From Takifugu bimaculatus (lineage: Eukaryota; Chordata; Actinopteri; Tetraodontiformes; Tetraodontidae), in NCBI GenBank assembly GCA_004026145.2, contig CP034985.2:2706956-2770955 (forward strand): a stretch of 64,000 nucleotides of DNA, read 5' to 3'. Shown here one piece after another: positions 36,100-47,069 of the stretch (positions are counted from its first letter, which is position 1; every line of letters begins with the position of its first letter). A model generated the notes under the pieces. It was not told the origin of the DNA. It worked only from the letters and a program-made list of their open reading frames with translations, and searched no databases. Made by a program: the position numbers and the translations under genes.

Positions 36100-37755
36100 A
36101 CATAAAATACTTACTGATATTTGTCCTTATAGAAAACAGTCCTGTCCCATCACCTGATTGGTGACAAACAACCATTTGAGACCTTGAAAAATAACAACAT
36201 ACTATCGGTAATTCCTTTCATTTTTGTCATTTTATTTTCAGGTTTCCTATTTTTTCTGTGTTGCTCTAAAGCTGTTAAACCCTTTGCAGATCACTTTACT
36301 ACTTCAGTGAAACTTTAACAGTGTCTAATTTGAATGAGATTTCGTTCCTGACCGCTGCTCAGAGGACCTGTAATTATTACAGTAGAGAAGCTATAATCAT
36401 ACAGACTCACTGGATTGGGGCAATTAGGAAACACAGCCAGCAGACATTGAATTCTAACCATTTTTTCCTTTTCTAAAAGCACAGGAAGGCTTAAAACTGT
36501 GTTGTATACCAGTTATTGTCAGTGGGAAGAAAAGACAGAAGGTTCAGACCTGGATGAGAAAGTGGGTGGGTGAAACAGGAGGAAGGCTAATGTGGAATTC
36601 AATATTCAAAGTTTGCACATTGCCTTTTGACTCAGCCTTTCCTTTTTCTTATGTTAAACTGCCAATAACAACTTTAGAAAGAAGATTAATCATAACTGTG
36701 AGCTGACTTGGTGAAAGTAAAAGGCTTATGTGAAGTAAATCGAACCTTTCTTTTGGAAGTCAGCGAGTCTGAGTATTATTGATAGGCCCACCTCTCTATG
36801 ACCTCCTTAACTTTGTTTAAAGATGTTTGCACTCACGAGGAGTGGCAGGTTTATTCGGACAACACGTGGCTGCCGACACTGCAAGACGTCTATCCCTGAT
36901 GGAGGTTTTATTTCAGGCCGGTGGGTAATCCTCGCTGCGCTACAACTGGAAGAGAGCTCCAATGGCAGCTGGAAAGTTCTCCTGATTTCCGGGTTGGATC
37001 TTAATGAGATGCAGACAGCGATGTGTCCTTTGTTGATGAGCTGCAGATCCAGAACACCCTCATGGTCGCAGCCAAAGTGATGCCGCAGGCATGCAGATGT
37101 TCTGATTCCCTGAGTTTTCTATTTTCTATTCCTTTTCTCTTATCTTGGAAAAAGAGCTTAGTTCTGTCTGGATGAACACAGATTTCCAAAGCTTTCGGCT
37201 TGACTCCCCTGCGTAAGTGTAAAGTACTTGATATCAAGGTCAAGTAAATGAGAGAGAAAGGATGTGTGATCTGTTCAGCACATCCTCACAAAGAAAATGT
37301 TGGCTGCTGTTACTTTCCCAGGAAATCGACCTGCACAAGCCGACCAGAATCAGGGAATTTAAACTGTCTTAATGAAAGGATACATTTTAGGCGGAGATAT
37401 GATTTAATGAAGAGGTCTCACTCTCATTCCATCCACATGGAGATGCACCTTTTTTACATTGTTTATTATAACACATTATGACCTTTACTTGATGATGACT
37501 GAACCTGTAATTGACTCTAAACTCTTTGAATTCAGTGCATTTACTTATATTCTCCATAATAATTGTAATATAAATATAATACTGTGAACAACCTAATTAA
37601 TTATTGTGTCGTTCCTGAGCTATACACCTACTTCTCTTACTGTCTAATACTGACAAAAGTCATTAAATGTAATAACAACATAAATTATATATATGAATGA
37701 CTCCCTCTTCGACATGTGGGTTTTTCTAATATAATATTACTTCCATATTAAACTT
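36100..37755. other. Anonymous DNA
   Basis: No gene I can support. A 85-codon frame at 36,823-37,080 is unrecognised and has no exon-like borders. Confidence 0.45.
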
Positions 37756-37759
37756 AAAA

Positions 37760-38238
37760 ATAAGGATAAGGATAAAAAACTTTATTGATCCCACATCGGG
37801 GAAATTGCATGTTACAGCGGTAGCCCGTGGTGTACAATACAGAAAAGTACTAAAAGAAAAAAATTAAAATAAAAAGACTCTTATATTATGTACATTGCTG
37901 TGTTCATTGTACAGTATATACAGAATTTAAAATTATGTACAGAAGGAGTGTCGGACAGTGTGAAAAAAAATGAAGGTGCAAATAAGATGTGCAAATAAGA
38001 CATTCCAGAGGTAGGATGATTAGTGCAAATATACCAACCCTGGGTTATTGGTGCTACAATTAAGTGTTGTGCATGTTGAACAATCTGACTGCAGTTGGAA
38101 TGAATGACCTGCGGTAACGTTCCCTTTTACACTGTGGGTGTAACAGTCTGCTGCTGAAGGAGCTGCTTAAGGCCCCCACAGTCTTGTGTAGGGGGTGAGA
38201 GGGGGTGTCCATAATTGATGTCAGCTTGGCCAATACAG
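37760..38238 (-). mobile_element. CR1/Rex1-like LINE, 5' truncated 3' end
   Basis: On the minus strand 38,238 down to about 38,065 is open. It contains LAKLTSIMDTPSHPLHKTVG, RLLHPQCKRERYRRSFIP and AVRLFNMHNT before a TAA, the C-terminal end of the reverse transcriptase ORF of a common fish LINE. The 3' UTR follows down to a terminal GATCAATAAAG-like end and short ATCCTT repeats at about 37,760-37,775. Only the last 5-10 percent of the element is present, as is usual for LINE insertions. Confidence 0.75.
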
Positions 38239-38244
38239 ATTGAA

Positions 38245-39800
38245 GCTATTTTTGTTAGCTGTATGCTAACAACAGTGCACATTAGATGGCAGCATGTGAA
38301 CCAACATGTGAACCACTTTCAGCTCTCTGCTTTGTGCAGTTGAGCCGTTTGCTTTCAGTAAACCAAAACCCCTAATGTAATTTGTTTCAGTACAGTCGAT
38401 ACGTGGGTGTAGGTTGTGTTCGCGGATGTTGTTCCTTGACTAATCTGTCTTCATTAGCTGAATGGGTCCTGAGTGACTGCTGTTCTTTTGCCCTTTAGCT
38501 TAGCTTGTAGACCGAGACGCTGGATAAACACCCCCGATGCCACTCCACAAAGGAACTCAGCCAAATTAGAAAGGTGAGTCAAAGTCAAACATAGAGCAGC
38601 AGAGCCTCCTCTGCAGCAAAGTTACTGGAACAAATGACTCTAAACAGCGATGTAGGCCGAGGGGGCTGGGGGATAGCTTATATGGAAGGATGAGTGCACC
38701 GAAACCTGTAACTGAGAGCAAAAAAAGCTCTTAAAGAAATGAAGTCAGTCCAAGCACCCTGCCTTTAGAGAAACTATTGTGCTTTACTGTTGTGTATTGA
38801 TCTGCTTCAAATTTACATCCAGCCACTCTTGGACATGTTGAAATGGTCTGTGCCTGAATCTCTTCTGTTTCCTGGGAGTAGTGCTGGCTCCAGGGACGGA
38901 ATCCGACACGCTCATGGGAAGAATGCTGATTCAGCTGCCTCCTTCAGTCCTCTTAAAAAATGAGAAGCTTCTGGTGTCATTGCAGTAAGAAATGCAGGAA
39001 TGATCCAGAGCAGAGCTGAGGCTAAGAGGAAGGATGGGAAGAGAAACGCTATGTGGATGAGACAAATGACACAGCACAACGAGAAAGGACAGTTTTTCTG
39101 CCTCCTCCTGCCATTCCTGCTGGCACAAGTGTCCAAGACGACCAAATGGAATTCTGCTTTAGCAGCGAGAAGCATGCCGTTTCTTTTGGGTTTCTCTAGG
39201 CCATTAGGCTAGTCTTTTTTTAAAGTATCTGTATTACAATTGGCTGTGATTAATTTTACATGAAATAGAAAGCAGAGAAGGCCTTGCTGGCCCTCCTGGC
39301 CCTTCATGTCTGATCATATCCACTTGGTTGCACTGTTTCTAGTGTTGTGTATTATGGTTTTATCCAATCATTTTTCAGCTAACTGGTGTTGGCAGGTTGT
39401 GTGAATCTGCCTGAAGCCTTCAGAATGAACACTACAGGCTCCTGTGCACGGTAAATGAACGCACATGGTCAGTGTGTTAGCCAATGAGATCTTCAGGGTG
39501 CGACTCCATGGCCAGCTAGAAGGTCTTGTACGCTTCCTGTGATTGGATAATCACTCATGAGAACCTGAACGGTGAAACTTTGCAAAAATATTTAAACTAA
39601 ACAGACTTCCATTGCTACAAAATAGCTGAAGGAGAACTTGGATCCAGATATCTGCTGCTTCTGCTGGGGGGTCATTCTGAGCGTATTCAATCTTTTCATA
39701 GAAAAGGACTTATTGATGGACCTGCACTGATAAACTGAGCTATTGTTGTCTTCTTGAAAAAAGTCAGGAGAATGGATTTTAGTTTCTAAATAAGCAGGCT
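38245..39800. other. Anonymous DNA
   Basis: No gene or repeat family recognised. Confidence 0.5.
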
Positions 39801-39802
39801 TA

Positions 39803-39896
39803 GAGGAGAGGAGAGGAGAGGAGAGGAGAGGAGAGGAGAGGAGAGGAGAGGAGAGGAGAGGAGAGGAGAGGAGAGGAGAGGAGAGGAGAGGAGAGG
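39803..39896. repeat. (GGAGA)n array
   Basis: About 18 perfect pentamer units, reverse complement of the TCTCC arrays in the L2-like LINE copies, but with no LINE sequence on either side. Confidence 0.95.
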
Positions 39897-40439
39897 CAAT
39901 CCACCGCTGTCTGCGGGCTGACTAATGGTTGTCCTTGATGAGGCCAATCCATTCACTTCATTGTGCCAGCAGCACACTGGATGATGGCACTGGCACCACA
40001 TAAAGAGCTGCAGTCATAAATGGGGGAACGGACTCATCACTCAAGGTGCTGGTGGTGCTGTAGGTGGTGTGACCGGACACATTGGGATAGATATGTTGAG
40101 AAGTCCAACTGCCCATTCCAGAAATGTGCTGTAATACCCAGAAAGTTTAGAAAGTATATGCAAATCTATACATTTGATTCAACACTAAGGCTGCATTCAT
40201 GGCTTTTATAGTGTTCCTCTGACAGCAGTCCATCAATCAAGGTTGACCCGGCAGACTAAACACACTCTAAAACTTTAGACTTCACAAACCGGCTGTCTGG
40301 TGAGGAAAGCAACTGTCTACAAAGCACTGAATGGAAGATTTTCAGATGGATTCGACAAAACATGCTGCTCATCTCCCTTTTCGCTCTGCTGAAAGACAGC
40401 TGCTGTGACTTTGCAGTAAATCTTACTGAGGCATTGCTT

Positions 40440-40597
40440 CAACACCCCTCTCTCCTCTCTATCGCCTCTCTCCTTTCCTCTCACTCTCACACCTCTCTCC
40501 TCTCTCACCCCCTCTCCCTTTCTCTCTGTCCTTTCTCTCTCTCTCCTTTCTCTCTCTGTCCTTTCACTCTCTTACTCTCTCACTCCTCTCTTGCAGA
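40440..40597. repeat. Long polypyrimidine tract
   Basis: About 155 bases almost entirely C and T on the + strand, with only scattered A and G, ending in TCTTGCAG. Mirror-like segments suit triplex formation. It ends like a splice acceptor, but no plausible exon follows. Confidence 0.8.
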
Positions 40598-40599
40598 AC

Positions 40600-42970
40600 T
40601 CTAATCAAGTTTCCTTTTGTCTGGCACTTTGGGTGCAAACAGGAACACTGCAGGTGACATAGAAGCACTAATGCTGCCAACAGCATGGACATCAGGATCA
40701 CACGTCTTTGTCCTTGTCCTAAGTGTCCCCACCAAAGCAAAAGCTATTTGAGGGACATTTTCTGAAATCCTGTCCTTCATGTCTAACTGCAGCTACATGT
40801 GATCAGAAATCAGGGATTGCCAGAGCATCGCTAGAGGAAGTTTTCACATGTGCAGAACAAATTTGTTGCACCTGTCTGATGACAATAGCTTAAAGCTATT
40901 AAATGTAATGAGTTATGAATTTGTTTCCACTGCTTATTCATTAATTATTTTGTTCTCAGTCCATTACACATGCAATTAATATATATTTTCAATTTTTGAT
41001 GTGAGTGGTCCTAATTTAGAGCAGGCGAAATCGTTTAAGCATTCGAGGAGGAAAATGAAAGACTGCCATCTAGAGGAGAGCTGGGAAACGACTGGACTCA
41101 AAATTACAAATTTGTTGGGGACAAAGGAAGAACATACTCAATGTAACATTTGACATAAACATTTTAAAAAAGCAATTCAGTATAAGCTTCCCTCACCACT
41201 CGATAATTTGATGTATATTGTATAAAAGAGGGGTGAAAAATGTGTAATTGACGTCAGCTTAATCTTATTCAATGCTGCAGCGCCACCTCCTGGTGCTAAT
41301 TGCCTCTCAGCATCCCGGATACACGCTGTTGATTCAGAGCAGCACATTGTCTAACTATGATGACCATACAGATGCATTTTTAAAAGGGAAATAAACCACC
41401 AATAAGGGTCAAGACATGTTCACGTGCCAAGGTCATAAAAAAATCTAAAAAATATTCCAGCGTCCATGCTGAAAGCTCCTCATGAGTCTGAATTTAAACA
41501 TTAAGCTTTTTCTTTGTTAAGACCTTGACCTAAGGGGAACCATTTGTCATCCTCATCATATTTCATGTCTGAATCTTTATCGCATACTGGGGGGAATCCT
41601 GGAGTTTCCTCTCAGCTCACACAATGAGCTATTAACAATGTCAGCAGTTTGTGCACATTGCAGTTGCAATGAATGCATTTCAATGCCATTGTTACTGGAC
41701 CTCTGCACAAACACATTTTTAACATCAGTATGAGCTGCTCCAGTATAGTACAGCAAAATCAGAATTTCAGTGAATGCCATTTTTCATTCTGTCCATGTTT
41801 TTAAGCAGATACATTGTAGCATGGGGTAAAGGTTGTTGTTTAGGAACATCTTTTAATGAACAAAGCACTGCACATCCATTTAACATTTTAATAAATATAT
41901 AGATTATTTCACTTGATTAAAAAGGTTTTTAATGTCTCTTCAAATAGTGGATGGGTAGAATACTTTTTCAAAATCAGAAGAGGGAGTGTTGCCATTAAGG
42001 AACAAAGATGAACAATGCAAATGGAAGAACGAAGGAGCCCTGCAAACTCCTGATAAATCCCCTGTTCTCCACCTACAAAACTTAACTTTGAAAGTGAAAA
42101 GTATATCCGCGGTGCACGACCGCGTGCACAGGGCTCAATTTCCAACAGACTGAACTGTTTCATAAGTGATGAGACAGATTTTTATTACAATATAGGGGCC
42201 CCACACATAACACAGGCAGGAATTTAGACATTTATTTTCTTGAATATGGTTTTCATGTGGTGAATACCCAAATACCCTAAAATAAATAGCAGTGCAATTA
42301 AAACCTTTCATTAATACATTGTATTAATTACACCTGATTAAAAAGCCCAGCAGCCTGTGAGACTGTCAGCAGTTCAGAGACTCCTTGGAAGAGTCACAAT
42401 TGAGGACCAGCACAGCGTTCACATTATGTAATTTGGTCTTATAGCAACATTGAATTGGCTAAAATGAAGCACCTGTATCAATTGTTGCATTTTTGTGGTG
42501 TTTTAGAGGCTCACTGAAGTCGGTTGGACATGTAATATCTAAGATGCACAATCATTTTTATTATTGTTAATGATAGTAAAGTGTTGTATGTGTTGGTATA
42601 GCATGAAAATGTGGCTTTATAATTTATTACACTAGATATTCTATTGTGCCGTTATGTCCTTGGCGAATATAACAAATACTCCTCTGCTGGTCAGAACATT
42701 GCACACGTGTTGCTTGGTAGTCGGCCATGACTGTTGTTGTTGCTCTGGGTGAGCATGCTACGTGCAGCTGAAAGTTTAAAGGCCTTGTTATTAGTGATTA
42801 GTGATGATACCTCAAGGAGTGTATTGACACACTACACAAACTGTGTCGGCACTGTATTGATTGTTGGTCACCCACTAGTGACCCCTGCAGTAGTTATAAA
42901 ATGATTGCAGGTAAAGGAATTCCTTGTTTGCTAAACTGAGTTGGTATGTAAAAGAGCAAATTTGAGTTAC
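40600..42970. other. Anonymous DNA
   Basis: No gene or repeat family recognised in about 2.3 kb; AT-rich. Confidence 0.5.
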
Positions 42971-42984
42971 AATTCAGAGTTACA

Positions 42985-43218
42985 ATTTTTTACTTATGTA
43001 CACCAACCTTAGAAAATACTCTTTCACACGGTGCAGATGACGATGGTGAGCAGAGAGTTTTAAGTGCAAGTTGATGCAGATGTGGATATGTTTTCTGGTT
43101 CTCTCACGAGTATCTGCCAATTCTTCACTGCCATGCCGAGCTCTATAATGCCTCAGCATTGATGAAGTGCTCTTATTGATGTAAGAGAGCTCTGTGGAGC
43201 AGAGCCGACACTTCACCT
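42985..43218 (-). pseudogene. BED-type zinc finger fragment (hAT/ZBED-like)
   Basis: The minus-strand frame begins KCRLCSTELSYINKST and continues SSMLRHYRARHGSEE, giving the CxxC...HxxxxxH spacing of a BED finger as found at the N-terminus of hAT transposases and ZBED proteins. An acceptor-like TTATTGTAG directly precedes GTGAAGTGT, so it may have been the second exon of a transposase. The rest of the frame (to a stop at about 42,980) resembles no transposase, and no catalytic domain is found. Probably a hAT remnant; a host ZBED gene is unlikely because nothing else of it is visible. Confidence 0.6.
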
Positions 43219-43278
43219 ACAATAACATAAAAAGTTACAAACAATTCAAACCTCTTACTAGAACAGAGTAAAAACTAA

Positions 43279-43454
43279 GGTGGCGCATTGCATTCACTTG
43301 TTAAAAAAATAGACACCCTATCTCATGATTTCGAGATCAGGACCTCGTTATTATGAGATACCGTAAAATGAATAAAGCAACTGTAAGGCTTTTTAACTGA
43401 CTATCATATGTATCACAGGCCATTCACTTGATAAAGTGAGTGCAATGCGCCACC
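43279..43454. mobile_element. Small terminal-inverted-repeat element (MITE-like)
   Basis: 176 bp bounded by GGTGGCGCATTGCATTCACTT at the left and its near-perfect inverted copy at the right (one mismatch in about 21). Inside is AT-rich non-coding sequence. I found no clean target-site duplication, and the termini do not match a superfamily I can name. It lies 60 bp from the BED finger fragment and about 400 bp upstream of the PM20D2 start codon. Confidence 0.6.
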
Positions 43455-43852
43455 GTTAAAAATTGTATACAACAGTAAACAATCCTCAATGGAGAAAAAG
43501 ATTTCCCTTGTTTGGAGTCACAAGATCAAAATTATTCCACACTGGGGAAAACTTCTTAGAACGATCCATAATCACGCAACTGCAAAACTCCATCCAACAA
43601 ACCCACGACATGTCGATACAGTTTGTTTCCTTATAAACACACTTTGGCGCAGCACATCCAAACGATACAATTCCTGTATCGGTCACCTGATTCTTTCTTA
43701 AAGCAATACACGCACCGATACGGGGTTTCACCTTTGAGCTCTCGGCACAGTGTTGACGCACCAGTGTCGCTCGTCCCGTCACTACTTGTTATGCTTGTTC
43801 GTCGCCTGGTTAAAATTCATAAAGTGACACAAATTATCCGAAAGAGAACGAA

Positions 43853-46800
43853 ATGACTGACAATGAAGAAAGGCTGATAGAACTGAAAGATAGAGTTTGC
43901 CGCAGTATAGACGAAGCCAGGGAAAAGCTGCACAGACTGAGTCAGGACATATGGAGCTGTCCGGAGCTGGCGTACCAAGAAACCGAGGCTCATGACAGGC
44001 TGGTGGCCTTCTTCACCCACGAACATGGCTGGACCGTGGACAGCCACTTCAAACTTGAGACCGCGTTTCGAGCTACGTGGCGAACCGGAGGCGACAGCGA
44101 GGGCACGATGAACGTGGGGTTCCTGTGCGAGTATGACGCCCTGCCCGGGATTGGACACGCGTGTGGCCACAACCTGATCGCGGAGGTCGGAGCCGCCGCA
44201 GCTGTGGGGCTCAAAGCGGCGCTGGAGGGCGCACAGGAGGGGGTCCCTGTCCAGGTGCAGTTCCATGTTAGAGTCTTTATGACTGAGGATTCATAGTTTG
44301 TTGCCCCCTGTTTGAATTGTATCTCTATACCTTCTGTTTAATTATTAAACACAAATGTCCATTTATGAGACTATTTCCGCAGCGCCTGGGGCTGCTGTTC
44401 ACACTGACTACCGGTAGGTGGCACTGTGAGGAAAATTTCAAACACCCTCAAGTTTGACCAGAATAACTGTAGGCAAATATTGTACCTCCAACATATTGAA
44501 CTTTAATGACTAGATATAGATTACATAATTAGTTAGTGAATTAGTGCAGGGTGTAGACTTAGACATTATTCCTATTCATGAATGTACAGTGAAACTCTAT
44601 AAATGAAGCTACACCAACTATAACAAAAATTTCCTGTAGAATTTAAAAAAATAAATAAATACAGGTGGTAGCCTATTTACAGTAATTTTAGCTAAGTACA
44701 CTATCTACAGTGCACAGGGGTAAAAAACAAACAAATTGAAATATATGGAAATGTGCAACAGATCAGATATTCAAATATATGATATTAGTTAAATGTCATC
44801 TAAGTGGTCTAGTGTGGAACGGATGCAAAGAAAAGTGCATCTGGAGCTCACAGTTTCTGTAGGAGATCTAACAACTTGCTCAGTATATATAAGATTAGTT
44901 AAGATTTACTTTATTCATCCCTGTAGGGAAATTGAATTGTAGCAGCATGGACATAAAGAAATATAAATATAGTATATAGACATAAATAGCAGCAGGCATA
45001 TTTACATAAGCATAGAAATACAATAAAAAAGTACAAATAGGATTAGAACATAAGCATAGAAATAAAAATAAGATTAGATTATTAAACATATTTACATAAG
45101 CATAAAATAAAATAGAAATAAAATTAGAACATAAATATAAGAATAAGATAAGATTATTAAACAGTTAATGTAAATGTATATGCTCCATATACCTCCACAG
45201 GTAACAGTGTTGGGGACCCCAGCTGAGGAGGATGTTGGAGGTAAAATTGACTTGCTAAAGGAGGGGGCATTTAAGGGCATTGACGTGGTGTTCATGGCCC
45301 ATCCATCGAAGGAAGATGCCACCTACCTGCCCTGTGTGGCTGAACACGAGTAGGTTTATTGCTCTACTTTTTTTTCCCTATTAAACAATCCTCTTCCATA
45401 AAGTTTGCACACATTAGTGTTACTCACGTGTTTCATTGAAAAATAACCTGCAGTTGAACTTTCTTCCATCTGCTCCAGTAGGTTGCAGCACATTTCTATC
45501 ATATAACTGTTTCTACCTGCCTCTATTTGGTGTTCTCCAGTGTAACCATCAAGTACCACGGTAAGACCGCTCATGCTTCTAGCTACCCATGGAGAGGCGT
45601 CAACGCGCTGGACGCAGCTGTGCTGTGCTACAACAACCTGTCCGTGCTGCGGCAGCAGATGAGACCAGACTGGAGAGTCCATGGTGAGGAGCCGCGACTG
45701 CACGCGCGCTGCTTGTGAGCAAAGTCGGCTTACAGTGCCTCGTGTCGTGCAGGCATCATCAAGCACGGCGGACTGAAACCAAACATCATCCCTGACTACA
45801 CTGAGCTGGAGTACTATCTGAGGACTCCCACCCGAGCTGAGCTGCCTGTCCTGAAGGAGAAAGCTGAGAGATGCTTCAGATCAGCTGCAGTAGCTACTGG
45901 CTGCACGGTATAAACAACCAACAAACCAAAAAAGACAGCTGTCAGTTTATGATATGTACTTAGCCTTCATTTTAGCTGTGTTGTCTTCACAGCTAAAATG
46001 AAGCATGTCAAAGCAAGCATGTATAGCAATGATTTATCCACGCACACAAGCTTGGTCTTGATGTTTAGCAGGTCGCTATCAACCTTTAACAGCGCACAAG
46101 TGTCTATCCTGTCCAGGTTGAGGTTGAATATGCAAGGAACCAGTTGGACAACATCCTGCGTGTCGCTGAGCTCGAGAGGCTGTTCGAGAGAAACGGCAAG
46201 ACTCTAGGGATGGACTTCACCACGGATGAAGATGTTCTGAGGAACGAATCTGGCACGTGTGCTTCCTCTTCTTCTTCTCATTGCAGGATCCTATTTGAAG
46301 CTGTGAAAGGCTGAATTATCCCCGTCAGAGCATGAGGGTGTCAGCCAGCCATGCTCTGCTCTCTCTTACAGGCTCCACAGACTTTGGTAATGTGACCTTT
46401 GCAGTTCCTGGCATCCACCCCTATTTCTATATTGGCTCCAATGCTTTGAACCACACCCCAGAATACACTGTTGCTGCAGGTATGCCTAATTATGACCCCC
46501 ACTTACCTTGCACAGAGCACAAGTAATAGTGAATTAATAATTGTCCCCACATTTTACACTTTTAATTTTGACTTTCAGCTGGAGTTAAGGGGATCCCAAT
46601 ATTACAGTAGCTATCAGGGTTGCATCCCCTCATGACCAAAGCAGCTACAGTAACTTGGTTGCTGTGGGACCTCCTTTGGACCCAAATTAATATGATTCAA
46701 CATGGTCACAGTTGAGAGCAAAATCAGGGACGAGTGTTGCCTGTTCCAGGGTCAGGGGTCTATCTTCAAGGACTCATGTCATGGTGTTGATGGCTGTGAT

Positions 46801-47005
46801 GGTTGGGCTCCTATCACACTTTTATGGTTGATGATGACATCATTGTGCAGGTGACGAAAAAGCACAGTTCTTCACCCTGAGGACAGCCAAGGCCTTGGCC
46901 ATGACGGCCCTGGATCTGCTCCTGCAGCCAGAGGCGATGCAGAGGGTGATGCAGGAGTTCACCGAGGCCAAACTGAAGGATGACAAGATGTCAAACGGGG
47001 TCTGA
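43853..47005 (+). CDS. pm20d2: Peptidase M20 domain-containing protein 2 (cytosolic dipeptidase), 7 exons
   Basis: Seven exons: 43,853-44,254; 45,201-45,349; 45,541-45,683; 45,753-45,907; 46,117-46,252; 46,372-46,479; 46,851-47,005. Together 1,248 nt, 415 residues, in frame; the human protein is slightly longer. Zinc metallopeptidase signatures are GHACGHNL (residues 101-108), GTPAEED in exon 2 with the acidic pair, an AHPSKED block, and the dimerisation/lid part KYHGKTAHASSYPWRGVNAL in exon 3. Exons 6-7 give GSTDFGNVTFAVPGIHPYF and FFTLRTAKALAMTALDLLL. PM20D2 is known to cleave beta-alanyl and gamma-aminobutyryl dipeptides of basic amino acids and to act as a metabolite-repair enzyme for carnosine synthase. 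No signal peptide or membrane segment, so cytosolic. The start is the first ATG after an upstream stop. All splice sites are GT-AG except the exon 5 donor, which reads GC. Confidence 0.93.
44411..44422. promoter_or_regulatory. Weak CTCF-like motif in PM20D2 intron 1
   Basis: CCGGTAGGTGGC fits the CTCF core consensus CCASYAGRKGGC with one mismatch. Occupancy cannot be judged from sequence. Confidence 0.15.
44897..45180 (-). mobile_element. LINE 3' end inside PM20D2 intron 1
   Basis: Contains TTTATTCATCCC followed by GTAGGGAAATTG, close to the terminal signature of the LINE at 37.8 kb (TTTATTGATCCC and GGGGAAATTG), in the same minus orientation. It is followed by AT-rich 3' UTR-like sequence with repeated ATAAGCATAGAAATA units. 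No coding part is left. Confidence 0.45.
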
Positions 47006-47017
47006 ACCCTCCAGCCT

Positions 47018-47063
47018 AATAAAGAAACGATCGATAGCCATGATTGTATCATATCCAAATAAA
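47018..47063 (+). terminator. pm20d2: PM20D2 polyadenylation signals
   Basis: AATAAA at 47,018-47,023, only 13 bases after the stop codon, and again at 47,058-47,063. The second gives a more ordinary 3' UTR of about 75 bases. Confidence 0.65.
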
Positions 47064-47069
47064 CTTGTT

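Noticed and set aside
36823..37080. 85-codon frame as a small gene
   Set aside because: No recognisable domain, no splice or promoter context; the antisense frame is equally long.
38506..38573. Possible exon between TTTAGCTTAG and GTGAGT
   Set aside because: One frame is open, but the pyrimidine tract is weak, the residues look random and no partner exon is present.
40440..40620. Splice acceptor after the 155-base pyrimidine tract
   Set aside because: The bases after TTGCAG have no coding-like open stretch ending in a donor.
43817..44266. 149-codon minus-strand frame over PM20D2 exon 1
   Set aside because: Shadow of the GC-rich coding exon on the plus strand; no relation to any known protein.
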